From Streptomyces cyaneofuscatus (GTDB lineage: Bacteria; Actinomycetota; Actinomycetes; Streptomycetales; Streptomycetaceae), in NCBI RefSeq assembly GCF_000718135.1, contig NZ_JOEM01000012.1, forward strand, positions 1-64,000: DNA of 64,000 nucleotides, written 5' to 3'. The position numbers were made by a program, and so were the translations under genes. The notes below the pieces were generated by a model. It was not told where the DNA came from. It was given only the letters and a program-made list of their open reading frames with translations, and did no database searches. Below are positions 1 through 7,558 of this stretch, in pieces. Every line of letters starts with the position of its first letter. Positions within the stretch are counted from its first letter, which is position 1.

Positions 1-693
1 AGAGACAGCCCCTACGGCACCCCCGACACCCCCCACGTCACCGTCCGCGGCGAAGCCCACCTCGAAGTCGACCCCGAACTCGCCCACATCGCCATCACCC
101 TCACCGCCCGCGGCACCGACCGCCGCACCACCCTCGACGACCTCACCCACCGCAACACCACCACCCTCGACCTCATCAAGAGCTACGGCGACACCATCGA
201 AAAACTCGAAACCGGCACCCTCACCATCAACCCCGAACTCACCCGCCACGGCCGCGCCGAACGCATCCGCGCCTACCACGGCCACATCCAACTCACCGCC
301 ACCCTCAACGACTTCACCACCCTCGGCGAACTCATCACCCGCCTCGCCGACCACGAACTCACCCGCATCGACGGCCCCTGGTGGTCCCTGCGCCCCACCT
401 CCCCCCACCACGCCACAGCGCGCAGGCAGGCCGTCCGCGAAGCCCTCCAACGTGCCCGCGAATACGCCGAAGCCCTCGACACCCGCCTCGGCGCCCTCCT
501 CGAACTCAGCGACACCGGCACCCGCCACAGCCCCCTCGGCCGCGCCGCCTTCGCCGAGTCCATGCCCTACGCCGCAGCCGCGGGCGGAGCCGAAGCCGCC
601 GACGCCGCCCCGATCAACCTCGAACCCGTACGCCAGAACATCGACGCCCAGGTCGAAGCGTCCTTCACCCTCATCCCGCCGGCCCTCGGATAA
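1..693 (+). CDS. SIMPL domain protein (DUF541), 3' part
   Basis: The reading frame is open at the left edge of the window, so the N-terminus is missing; 230 codons remain before TAA at 691-693. The visible protein begins in a beta-rich stretch (VTVRGEAHLEVDPE) followed by LTARGTDR and a long helix containing LDLIKSYGDTIEKLETG, the pattern of SIMPL/DUF541 proteins. Bacterial members are envelope or cytoplasmic proteins of unclear biochemical role. No catalytic motif is visible. The gene ends 120 bp before pyk on the same strand. Codon choice is unusual for the window: Glu is almost always GAA and third positions are strongly C. Family assignment is fairly firm; function is unknown. Confidence 0.75.
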   Translation, partial: RDSPYGTPDTPHVTVRGEAHLEVDPELAHIAITLTARGTDRRTTLDDLTHRNTTTLDLIKSYGDTIEKLETGTLTINPELTRHGRAERIRAYHGHIQLTATLNDFTTLGELITRLADHELTRIDGPWWSLRPTSPHHATARRQAVREALQRAREYAEALDTRLGALLELSDTGTRHSPLGRAAFAESMPYAAAAGGAEAADAAPINLEPVRQNIDAQVEASFTLIPPALG

Positions 694-780
694 ACGCTCA
701 TCGGAGCGGACCGCTGCACAATTCAACACTTGTCAATAACCCTTCACCCAAAGGTTGTTGAGGTGTCATGCCGAGCCAAA

Positions 781-813
781 TACCTACCCGTAGGTAAGGT
801 TTAGGCTCGAACC
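781..813 (+). promoter_or_regulatory. Putative pyk promoter: leaderless -10 box with inverted repeat
   Basis: A perfect inverted repeat, TACCTAC-CC-GTAGGTA, occupies 781-796. A -10-like hexamer TAGGCT lies at 802-807 and the pyk ATG follows 6 nt later at 814. In Streptomyces, TANNNT six to nine bases before the start codon is the usual signature of a leaderless transcript, and no Shine-Dalgarno sequence is visible. The inverted repeat sits where the -35 box should be, which suggests a bound regulator. Neither the start site nor the binding protein can be proved from sequence. Confidence 0.5.
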
Positions 814-2253
814 ATGCGCCGAGCGAAAATCGTTTGTACCCTGGGACCCGCAACCGACACATACGACCAGATCAAGGCCTTGGTCGAAGCGGGAATGGAC
901 ATCGCCCGCTTCAACCTCAGCCACGGCTCCTACGCCGAACACGAGCAGCGATACCACCACGTCCGCAAAGCCTCCGAAGAGACCGGCCGCAGCGTCGGCA
1001 TCCTCGCCGACCTTCAAGGCCCGAAGATCCGCCTCGGACGCTTCCGCGAAGGCCCCGTACTCCTTGAACGCGGCGACACCTTCACCATCACCGTCGAACC
1101 CCTCGAAAACGAAGGCGACGGCGACATCTGCGGCACCACCTACGACGGCCTCGCCGCCGACGTCACCACCGGCGAACGCATCCTCGTCGACGACGGCCGC
1201 GTCACCCTCGAAGTCACCGACGTCGACGGCCCCCGCGTCCACACCACCGTCATCGAAGGCGGCATGGTCTCCGACAACAAGGGCCTCAACCTCCCCGGCG
1301 TCGCCGTCTCCGTCCCCGCCCTCTCCGAGAAGGACATCGACGACCTCCGCTGGGCCCTGCGCACCGGCGCCGACCTCATCGCCCTCTCCTTCGTCCGCAC
1401 CGGACGCGACATCGACGACGTCCACCGCATCATGGACGAAGAAGGCCGCCGCCTCCCCGTCATCGCCAAGGTCGAAAAACCCCAGGCCGTCGAGAACATC
1501 GACGACATCGTCGCCGCCTTCGACGGCATCATGGTCGCCCGCGGCGACCTCGGCGTCGAAATGCCCCTGGAACAGGTCCCGATCGTCCAGAAGCGCGCCA
1601 TCAAACTCGCCAAACGCAACGCCAAACCGGTCATCGTCGCCACCCAGATGCTCGACTCGATGATCGACAACTCCCGCCCCACCCGCGCCGAAGCCTCCGA
1701 CGTCGCCAACGCGATCATCGACGGCACCGACGCGGTGATGCTCTCCGGCGAGACCAGCGTCGGCAAGTACCCCATCGAGACCGTCCGCACCATGTCCCGC
1801 ATCGTCGAAGCGGCCGAGGAGGACATCCTCGCCAAGGGCCTCCCACCCCTCACCGAACGCAACAAGCCCCGCACCCAGGGCGGCGCCGTCGCCAGGGCCG
1901 CCGCCGAGATGGGCGACTTCCTCGGCGCCAAATTCCTCGTCGCCTTCACCCAGAGCGGCGACACGGTCAAGCGCCTCTCCCGCTACCGCTCACCCATCCC
2001 GCTCCTCGCCTTCACCCCCGACGAAGCGACCCGCGCCCAGCTCAACCTCACCTGGGGCGTCGAGACCTTCCTCGGCCCGAAGGTCGACTCCACGGACGCG
2101 ATGGTCGCCCAGGTCGACGAGGAACTCCTGCGCATCGGCCGCTGCGCGAAGGGCGACATCGTGGTGATCACCGCCGGCTCCCCGCCCGGCGTCTCGGGCT
2201 CCACGAACCTGGTCCGCGTCCACCACGTGGGCGAGGACGACAGCCCGAAGTAG
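814..2253 (+). CDS. pyk: Pyruvate kinase
   Basis: 479 aa, the normal length of bacterial pyruvate kinase, which converts phosphoenolpyruvate and ADP to pyruvate and ATP at the end of glycolysis. Visible hallmarks are the N-terminal RRAKIVCTLGPAT, RFNLSHG, the catalytic lysine segment IAKVEKP (from about residue 217), the metal-binding MVARGDLGVE (about 240) and ATQMLDSM. The C-terminal regulatory domain is complete and ends EDDSPK. The ATG is chosen because it starts the conserved RRAKI segment and lies 6 nt after a -10-like box, consistent with leaderless translation. Codon use drifts along the gene: the 5' half prefers GAA for Glu, the 3' half increasingly uses GAG. Confidence 0.97.
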   Translation: MRRAKIVCTLGPATDTYDQIKALVEAGMDIARFNLSHGSYAEHEQRYHHVRKASEETGRSVGILADLQGPKIRLGRFREGPVLLERGDTFTITVEPLENEGDGDICGTTYDGLAADVTTGERILVDDGRVTLEVTDVDGPRVHTTVIEGGMVSDNKGLNLPGVAVSVPALSEKDIDDLRWALRTGADLIALSFVRTGRDIDDVHRIMDEEGRRLPVIAKVEKPQAVENIDDIVAAFDGIMVARGDLGVEMPLEQVPIVQKRAIKLAKRNAKPVIVATQMLDSMIDNSRPTRAEASDVANAIIDGTDAVMLSGETSVGKYPIETVRTMSRIVEAAEEDILAKGLPPLTERNKPRTQGGAVARAAAEMGDFLGAKFLVAFTQSGDTVKRLSRYRSPIPLLAFTPDEATRAQLNLTWGVETFLGPKVDSTDAMVAQVDEELLRIGRCAKGDIVVITAGSPPGVSGSTNLVRVHHVGEDDSPK

Positions 2254-2259
2254 GACGGC

Positions 2260-3036
2260 TCAGTATTTCGGCCCGACGTGCGCATCCATGAGGGCGACGG
2301 ATGCCCGTCGGGCTACGGAGATGTTGAGCGGCTTGCTGCCGCGCGCGAGGGTGGTCCACTCAACACCTACGGCGGTGAGAGTGTCGCTGAAGAGCTTGCG
2401 GATGTCGTCGGACCGGTTCGTGAAGAAGTACCTCGGGTATTCGTAGCGCTTGCGTTCACCGCCGACCATGCGTGTGGCCCAGTTGATGATGCGACAGCCG
2501 TCGGAGTGGATGAGCCCGCGGATGAATTGCCAGGGATGGGCGTCCACGATCTCCTGCTGCCACGGTTCGAGAGCGATCCTGCGCTCGTGCTTCCTGCCGG
2601 GGCCGTGCTGGGGGAAGAGGCAGGGCCAGTGCTTGCTCCAGGAGGTGACGTTCTTGCAGCCTTCCCGCTGAAGCCGGAAGACCTTATTGTCCGGTCGAAC
2701 AAGCTGTACGGCGTCTGCGCATGCGTCGATGAGCCCAGGCCAGGCGTCATCGCAGGCGATCCGGAGAAAGTGCACCCCGCGTCGAGAAGTGCTGATCCAG
2801 CCGTCTCCGAGGTAGAGCCCCAGTAAGTAGGCGTACGCGGATGGGTTCTCGATCGCCGTGGGCTCCTCGGAGCACCTCGGGCAGGGCTTGCCCCGGTCCG
2901 TTTCGAGCGGTTCGAGGCGCGTCTGCCAGGATCGGATCGCGGCGCGCGATATGCCGGTCTGCTTGCTCACGGAATTGAGGCTGCGGCCCTGGGCGACCAG
3001 AGCCAGGACTCGCTCGCGCGTTTTCACGTCGTACAT
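2260..3036 (-). CDS. HTH plus LAGLIDADG homing-endonuclease-like protein
   Basis: 258 aa. An N-terminal helix-turn-helix (about residues 14-40, ending TGISRAAIRSWQTR) is followed by a CPRC knuckle at 52-55 and two LAGLIDADG-type helices, YLLGLYLGDG (70-79) and FIRGLIHSDG (171-180). Each ends in Gly-Asp/Asp-Gly, placing likely metal-binding acids at Asp78 and Asp179. Two such motifs in one chain are typical of monomeric homing endonucleases. Relatives in streptomycetes are often labelled only as transcriptional regulators. The gene lies tail-to-tail with pyk, whose stop is 6 nt away, and 109 nt downstream of the tRNA gene on the same strand. GC is visibly lower than in its neighbours (TTG, GTT and GAT codons are common), consistent with recent transfer. 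DNA cleavage is inferred, not shown. Confidence 0.65.
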   Translation of the reverse strand: MYDVKTRERVLALVAQGRSLNSVSKQTGISRAAIRSWQTRLEPLETDRGKPCPRCSEEPTAIENPSAYAYLLGLYLGDGWISTSRRGVHFLRIACDDAWPGLIDACADAVQLVRPDNKVFRLQREGCKNVTSWSKHWPCLFPQHGPGRKHERRIALEPWQQEIVDAHPWQFIRGLIHSDGCRIINWATRMVGGERKRYEYPRYFFTNRSDDIRKLFSDTLTAVGVEWTTLARGSKPLNISVARRASVALMDAHVGPKY

Positions 3037-3145
3037 GGCGACGAGTCTTGTCGCACAGATGATGATCCGGTGCGGAATGGAACGCCAGTACCCAGATCAA
3101 GTGAACTTCGATCACCGGCGTCACGCCTTGGAATCGAAGGAAAAG

Positions 3146-3220
3146 TGCCCCAGGTGGGATTCGAACCCACACTGTCCGCTGTTTGAGAGCGGCCTCTCTA
3201 ACCAGTTGGAGTACTGGGGC
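3146..3220 (-). tRNA. tRNA-Leu(CAA)-like, short variable loop
   Basis: Read on the minus strand, the gene folds into a full cloverleaf: acceptor GCCCCAG/CTGGGGC, a 3-bp D-stem CTC/GAG with a 12-nt GG-containing loop, anticodon stem CCGCT/AGCGG with loop CTCAAAC (anticodon CAA), a 5-nt variable segment ACAGT, and T-arm GTGGG/CCCAC with loop TTCGAAT. A73 at 3146 is the discriminator; CCA is not encoded. The anticodon reads UUG (Leu) and A73 suits leucyl-tRNA synthetase, but bacterial tRNA-Leu is class II with a long variable arm, which is absent. The 3-bp D-stem resembles class II tRNAs. It is divergent from the ANTAR regulator and upstream of the LAGLIDADG gene. Charging identity is uncertain. 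Confidence 0.85.
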
Positions 3221-3317
3221 CTTAGAAAGGAAGGGTCATTGCTGCCCTGCGGGTCACCACCTTACAGGAGCTAGGTAGGCTCGTGGCAGCAGTATCTGCC
3301 CCATATCAAGGAGCCCC

Positions 3318-3974
3318 GTGACCACCCCCGAGTCGCCCCAGCCCGTAGACGCCGTCGACGACGACAAGTCGCACGTCCCGCCGCTGACGACCCGCGTCGT
3401 CATCGCCGAGGACGAGGCCCTCATCCGCCTCGACCTCAAGGAGATGCTGGAGGAGGAGGGCTACTCCGTCGTCGGTGAGGCGGGCGACGGGCAGCAGGCC
3501 GTCGAGCTGGCCCGGGAGCACAAGCCGGACCTGGTGATCCTCGATGTGAAGATGCCGGTCCTCGACGGGATCTCCGCCGCCGAGAAGATCGCCGAGGAGT
3601 CCATCGCACCCGTCCTCATGCTCACCGCCTTCTCGCAGCGCGACCTGGTCGAGCGGGCCCGGGACGCCGGGGCGATGGCGTACCTGGTGAAGCCGTTCAG
3701 CAAGAGCGACGTGGTGCCGGCCATCGAGATGGCCGTCTCCCGGTTCGCGGAGCTGAAGGCGCTGGAGAGCGAGATCGCGGACCTGTCCCAGCGGCTGGAG
3801 ACGCGGAAGCTGGTGGACCGGGCGAAGAGCATTCTCCAGACCGACTACGGGCTCTCCGAGCCGGCCGCGTTCCGGTGGATCCAGAAGACGTCGATGGACC
3901 GCCGGATGTCGATGCAGCAGTTGGCGGAGGCGCTGATCGAGGACGCCGAGGAGAAGAAGAAGGCGGCCGAGTAG
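3318..3974 (+). CDS. ANTAR-domain response regulator (PdtaR-like)
   Basis: 218 aa. A receiver domain (about residues 25-140) has the acidic pocket VVIAEDEA, the phospho-acceptor Asp76 in VILDVKMP, and the conserved Thr and Lys in MLTAF and LVKPF. It is followed by a coiled linker and a C-terminal ANTAR RNA-binding domain (about 155-212), seen in RLETRKLVDRAKSIL and GLSEPAAFRWIQKTSM. ANTAR regulators bind dual-hairpin RNAs to prevent transcription termination after phosphorylation. No histidine kinase is nearby, so it is an orphan regulator here. The GTG start is preceded by AAGGAG at 3308-3313. A strong terminator follows. The resemblance is to mycobacterial PdtaR; its RNA targets cannot be seen. 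Confidence 0.92.
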   Translation: MTTPESPQPVDAVDDDKSHVPPLTTRVVIAEDEALIRLDLKEMLEEEGYSVVGEAGDGQQAVELAREHKPDLVILDVKMPVLDGISAAEKIAEESIAPVLMLTAFSQRDLVERARDAGAMAYLVKPFSKSDVVPAIEMAVSRFAELKALESEIADLSQRLETRKLVDRAKSILQTDYGLSEPAAFRWIQKTSMDRRMSMQQLAEALIEDAEEKKKAAE

Positions 3975-3994
3975 CCGCGTACGTACCAAAGCGA

Positions 3995-4029
3995 GAGGCC
4001 CGCACCCGGAAGAACCGGGTGCGGGCCTC
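3995..4029. terminator. Bidirectional terminator between the ANTAR gene and livF
   Basis: A perfect 15-bp inverted repeat, 3995-4009 with 4015-4029, and a 5-nt AAGAA loop. It lies 20 nt after the ANTAR regulator stop and 22 nt after the livF stop on the other strand, so it can serve both convergent transcripts. There is no U-tract, as is usual in Streptomyces. Confidence 0.85.
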
Positions 4030-4051
4030 TTCGCGTACGGAGGGAAGGACC

Positions 4052-4768
4052 TCAGTCCTCGCCCAGGTACGCCTTGCGGACCGAGTCGTCGTGCAGCAGG
4101 TCCTGGCCGGTGCCGGAGAGGACGATGTTGCCGACCTCCATCACGTGCGCGTGGTTGGCGAGCGAGAGCGCCGCCTGGGCGTTCTGCTCGACGAGCAGGA
4201 TGGTGGTGCCCTGCGCGCGCAGTTCGGTGATGGTCGCCATGATCTTCTGCATCATGATCGGGGAGAGGCCCATGGAGGGCTCGTCGAGCATGAGCAGCTT
4301 GGGCTGGGACATCAGGGCCCTGCCCATGGCGAGCATCTGCTGCTCGCCGCCGGAGAGGGTTCCGGAGGCCTGCTTGCGGCGTTCCCCGAGGATGGGGAAG
4401 AGGTCGTAGGCGCGCTGGATGTCCTTGTTGATCCCGTCGCTGTCCTTGCGGAGGAACGCGCCGAGGCGCAGGTTGTCCTCGATGGACATGCGGGGGAAGA
4501 TGTGGCGGCCCTCGGGGGAGTGGGCGAGTCCGAGGGAGACGACCTGGTGGGCCGGGACCTTGCGGAGGGACTTGCCGTTGAACTTGATCTGGCCGGTGAG
4601 GGGCTTGATCAGTCCGGAGAGGGTGCGCAGCGTCGTGGTCTTGCCGGCGCCGTTGGTGCCGATGAGGGTGACGACTTCGCCTTCGTCGACCTTGAACGAG
4701 ATTCCTTTGACGGCCTCGATCTTGCCGTAGGCGACGCGCAGGTCCTCGACTTCGAGAAGTGCGGTCAT
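4052..4768 (-). CDS. livF: Branched-chain amino-acid ABC transporter ATPase LivF
   Basis: 238 aa, the usual LivF length. This is one of two ATPases powering uptake of leucine, isoleucine and valine. It shows Walker A GTNGAGKT (37-44), the ABC signature LSGGEQ (138-143), Walker B LLMLDEP (158-164) and the switch-region His in LLVEQNA. The N-terminal MTALLEVEDLRVAYG is typical. Its ATG overlaps the livG stop by 4 nt (ATGA at 4765-4768), implying translational coupling. It is the last gene of the minus-strand order livK, livH, livM, livG, livF, which ends at the bidirectional terminator. Confidence 0.95.
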   Translation of the reverse strand: MTALLEVEDLRVAYGKIEAVKGISFKVDEGEVVTLIGTNGAGKTTTLRTLSGLIKPLTGQIKFNGKSLRKVPAHQVVSLGLAHSPEGRHIFPRMSIEDNLRLGAFLRKDSDGINKDIQRAYDLFPILGERRKQASGTLSGGEQQMLAMGRALMSQPKLLMLDEPSMGLSPIMMQKIMATITELRAQGTTILLVEQNAQAALSLANHAHVMEVGNIVLSGTGQDLLHDDSVRKAYLGED

Positions 4769-5721
4769 CGGTCGTTCTCCTTGCTGGTGCTTTCGCCGGG
4801 GGTGGTCGGAGTGGCTGCCTCGGGGGTGGTGGTTCCCGGGGTGGTGGTCTCCGGTGCGGCGGCGGCTTCGGCGGCTTCGACCTCGGCGACTTCGGCTGCG
4901 CCGGGGTCGCCTTCGAAGGGTTCGCCGAGGTAGGCGGCGACGACGCGTTCGTCGCCCTGGACTTCGGCGGCTGTGCCTTCGACGAGCTTCTCGCCTTGGA
5001 CGAGGCAGGCGACGCGGTCGCAGAGGTTGAAGATGAACCGCATGTCGTGCTCGATGACGAGGATGGCGATGCCCTTGTCGCGGATGGCGAAGATGAGTTC
5101 TTCGGCCGCGCGGGTCTCCTGCGGGTTCATGCCGGCGGTGGGCTCGTCGAGGAGGAGGAGGCCGGGCTCGCTGGCGAGCGCGCGGGCGATCTCCAGCTTG
5201 CGCTGTTCGCCGTAGGGGAGGTTGCGGGAGAGGTGTTCGGCCTTGTGGTCGAGGCCGATGAACTCCAGCAGTTCCATGGCGCGGGCCTTGGATTCGGCTT
5301 CGGCGCGGTGGAAGCCGGGTCCGCGGAGGAGGGCGGACCAGAGGCCTTCCTTGGTGCGGGTGTGGCGTCCGACGAGGACGTTCTCCAGGACGGTCATGTT
5401 GGAGAAGAGCCGGATGTTCTGGAAGGTGCGGGCGATGCCGGTCGCCGTGATCTTGAAGGATTTGGCGGGGAGGACGGTGCCTTTGTAGCGGACTTCGCCC
5501 TCGGTGGGGGTGTAGAGGCCGGTGAGGCAGTTGAAGAAGGTGGTCTTGCCTGCGCCGTTGGGGCCGATGAGGCCGACGATCTCGCCGGAGTTGACGGTGA
5601 GGTCGACGGAGCGGACGGCGGTGAGGCCGCCGAACCGCATGGTGACGCCGCGGGCGTCGAGGACGGTTTCGCCGGGGGTGCTCACGGCTGTGGCCTCGGC
5701 GGTGGTGGTGTCGGTGGTCAT
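4765..5721 (-). CDS. livG: Branched-chain amino-acid ABC transporter ATPase LivG
   Basis: 318 aa. Second ATPase of the LIV transporter. Walker A is GPNGAGKT (53-60); the signature helix reads LPYGEQRKLEIARAL, where the canonical LSGG is replaced by LPYG as in other LivG proteins; Walker B is LLLLDEP. The LivG-type C-terminus ends in AYLGEPF. Beyond it there is a tail of about 45 residues rich in Ala, Glu, Pro and Thr, longer than in enteric LivG. The ATG at 5719-5721 lies 2 nt after the livM stop, so the genes are translated in one operon. A longer open frame runs upstream, but it is only the complement of livM and has no family similarity. Confidence 0.93.
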   Translation of the reverse strand: MTTDTTTAEATAVSTPGETVLDARGVTMRFGGLTAVRSVDLTVNSGEIVGLIGPNGAGKTTFFNCLTGLYTPTEGEVRYKGTVLPAKSFKITATGIARTFQNIRLFSNMTVLENVLVGRHTRTKEGLWSALLRGPGFHRAEAESKARAMELLEFIGLDHKAEHLSRNLPYGEQRKLEIARALASEPGLLLLDEPTAGMNPQETRAAEELIFAIRDKGIAILVIEHDMRFIFNLCDRVACLVQGEKLVEGTAAEVQGDERVVAAYLGEPFEGDPGAAEVAEVEAAEAAAAPETTTPGTTTPEAATPTTPGESTSKENDR

Positions 5722-5723
5722 CG

Positions 5724-7553
5724 TCAGGCCCCTGCCTTGGTGAGAGTGGCGGGCGCTTCGTCCTTCTCGTGGAATTCGAGTTGCTGGCGGCGGTTGGCGA
5801 TGAGTCCCTCGGGGCGGAAGCGCATGAGGAGGACCAGTGCGAGCCCGAAGGCGAGGAGCTGGAAGTCGCTCATGAACTGGAGCTTGTTCGGGATGAGGAA
5901 GAGCAGTGCTCCGCCGATGAGGGGGCCGCTGATGGTGCCCATGCCGCCGAGGACGACCGCTGCGAGGAGGAAGGCGGAGTTGGGGGGTACGGCGTGGGCG
6001 AACTGGTACTGCTCGGGGGTCACGGTGTAGGTGACGTGTGCCTGTACGGCTCCGGCGAGGCCGGCGAGGGTGGCGCCGAGGGCGAAGGCGATGAGCTTGG
6101 TGCGGAAGCCGTTGATGCCCATGGCTTCGGCGGCTGTCTCGTCCTCGCGGATGGCGACCCAGGCGCGGCCGATGCGGGATTCGGCGCTGCGGCGGAAGAC
6201 CACGACCACGATGAGGGTGACCAGCAGCATCAGGAAGAAGTAGTTCGCGAAGCGGCCGATGGTGAATCCGCCGATGGTGTGGGTGGCGCCGAAGTCGAAT
6301 CCGAAGAGGGAGAGGTTCGGGATCGAGGAGATGCCGTTGGAGCCGTTGGTGACGTCGGGTCCGGAGGTGCCGTCGAGGTTGAGGACGGCGATGCGGAAGA
6401 TTTCTCCGAAGCCGAGGGTCACGATGGCGAGGTAGTCGCCGCGCAGTCGCAGGGTGGGGGCGCCGATGAGGACGCCGAAGACCATGGAGGCGGCGGCGCC
6501 GACCAGGATGGCCTGCCAGAACGGCAGGTGGATGCCGAGCGGGGAGGTCGGGGAGCCGGAGACCAGGGCGGCGGCGTAGGCGCCGACGCCGAGGAAGGCG
6601 ACGTAGCCGAGGTCGAGGAGGCCGGCGAGGCCGACGACGATGTTGAGGCCGAGGGCGACGGTGGCGAAGATGAGGATGTTGACGCCGATGGTCGCGTACT
6701 GGTCGTCGGACTGGGTGAACGGGAAGGCCGCAGCGGCGACGAAGGCGCCGACGAGGGTCACGTTGCGGTGGCGTGCGGTGAGGGTGGTCACGCGCTGGAT
6801 GAGGCCGGCTTTCTGGATCGCCGCGAAGCCGAAGCCGGCGGTGATGAGGAAGCCGATGAAGAGTTCGTCGTACTCGGTGCTGATGCCGTAGGTGAAGACG
6901 ACGAGTCCGAGGGCGAGGACGACCGCGACGATCAGGATCTCGATGTACGAGGGGAGGGGCTTCGCGGGCCGGGCGCTGTTGGTGGCGAAGGCGCTCTTGT
7001 AGGTGGTCCAGCGGTTGCTCAGGTTGTGCTTGAACTGCTCGAAGCCGCTGTCCTCGGGGTCGGCCGGGTGGTTCTCGGGCCGCTCGTAGGGCAGGGAGCG
7101 GGCGCCGATCCAGCCGATGAGGGTGGCGATGGCGGCGACGTAGGCGCCGGGTTCGAGGTTGACGACGCCGCCGAGGCTGACGCTGATGGCGATGATCGAG
7201 AACCAGGCGGTGGCGAGGGCCGCGTAGGAGGCGAGCCGGATCGCGGGGTCGGCGCCCTGGGGGGTGAGCCAGGTGAGGCCCTTGATCCCGTAGGAGGAGA
7301 GGCCGAAGAGGGCGAGGAGGGCGCCGCTGACGAGGACGAGCCACTGGAGGCCGCCGGGGTAGCCGTAGACCGTGAGGTCGCCGGGGAAGGCGGAGGTCCA
7401 GGTCCAGGCGAGGAAGGCGGAGATGATGGTGAGTGCGCCGCCGGCCGTGGCGGTGGCCCGGGCTATGTGCGGCGGGAGGGTGAGGGGGCCGCGGGTGGTG
7501 GGTGCGGTCGGTGCGGGTGCGGTGACCGTGGTGGTGGTCTGTGTGGTGGTCAT
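5724..7553 (-). CDS. livM: Branched-chain amino-acid ABC permease LivM (extended)
   Basis: 609 aa. The C-terminal half (from about residue 250) is a normal LivM permease with LNIVVGLAGLLDLGYVAF and the transport-domain segment GRAWVAIREDETAAEAMGIN. The N-terminal 250 residues add several further hydrophobic segments (for example LTIISAFLAWTW and LVLVSGALLALFGL) not present in E. coli LivM. The protein pairs with LivH to form the channel. An ATG at 7553 is used here; a GTG at 7562 overlaps the livH stop as GTGA and is also plausible, adding three residues. Confidence 0.9.
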   Translation of the reverse strand: MTTTQTTTTVTAPAPTAPTTRGPLTLPPHIARATATAGGALTIISAFLAWTWTSAFPGDLTVYGYPGGLQWLVLVSGALLALFGLSSYGIKGLTWLTPQGADPAIRLASYAALATAWFSIIAISVSLGGVVNLEPGAYVAAIATLIGWIGARSLPYERPENHPADPEDSGFEQFKHNLSNRWTTYKSAFATNSARPAKPLPSYIEILIVAVVLALGLVVFTYGISTEYDELFIGFLITAGFGFAAIQKAGLIQRVTTLTARHRNVTLVGAFVAAAAFPFTQSDDQYATIGVNILIFATVALGLNIVVGLAGLLDLGYVAFLGVGAYAAALVSGSPTSPLGIHLPFWQAILVGAAASMVFGVLIGAPTLRLRGDYLAIVTLGFGEIFRIAVLNLDGTSGPDVTNGSNGISSIPNLSLFGFDFGATHTIGGFTIGRFANYFFLMLLVTLIVVVVFRRSAESRIGRAWVAIREDETAAEAMGINGFRTKLIAFALGATLAGLAGAVQAHVTYTVTPEQYQFAHAVPPNSAFLLAAVVLGGMGTISGPLIGGALLFLIPNKLQFMSDFQLLAFGLALVLLMRFRPEGLIANRRQQLEFHEKDEAPATLTKAGA

Positions 7554-7558
7554 GGTGG

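Noticed and set aside
3036..3220. Integrative element using the tRNA as attachment site
   Set aside because: No integrase gene and no second copy of the tRNA 3' end was found flanking the LAGLIDADG gene.
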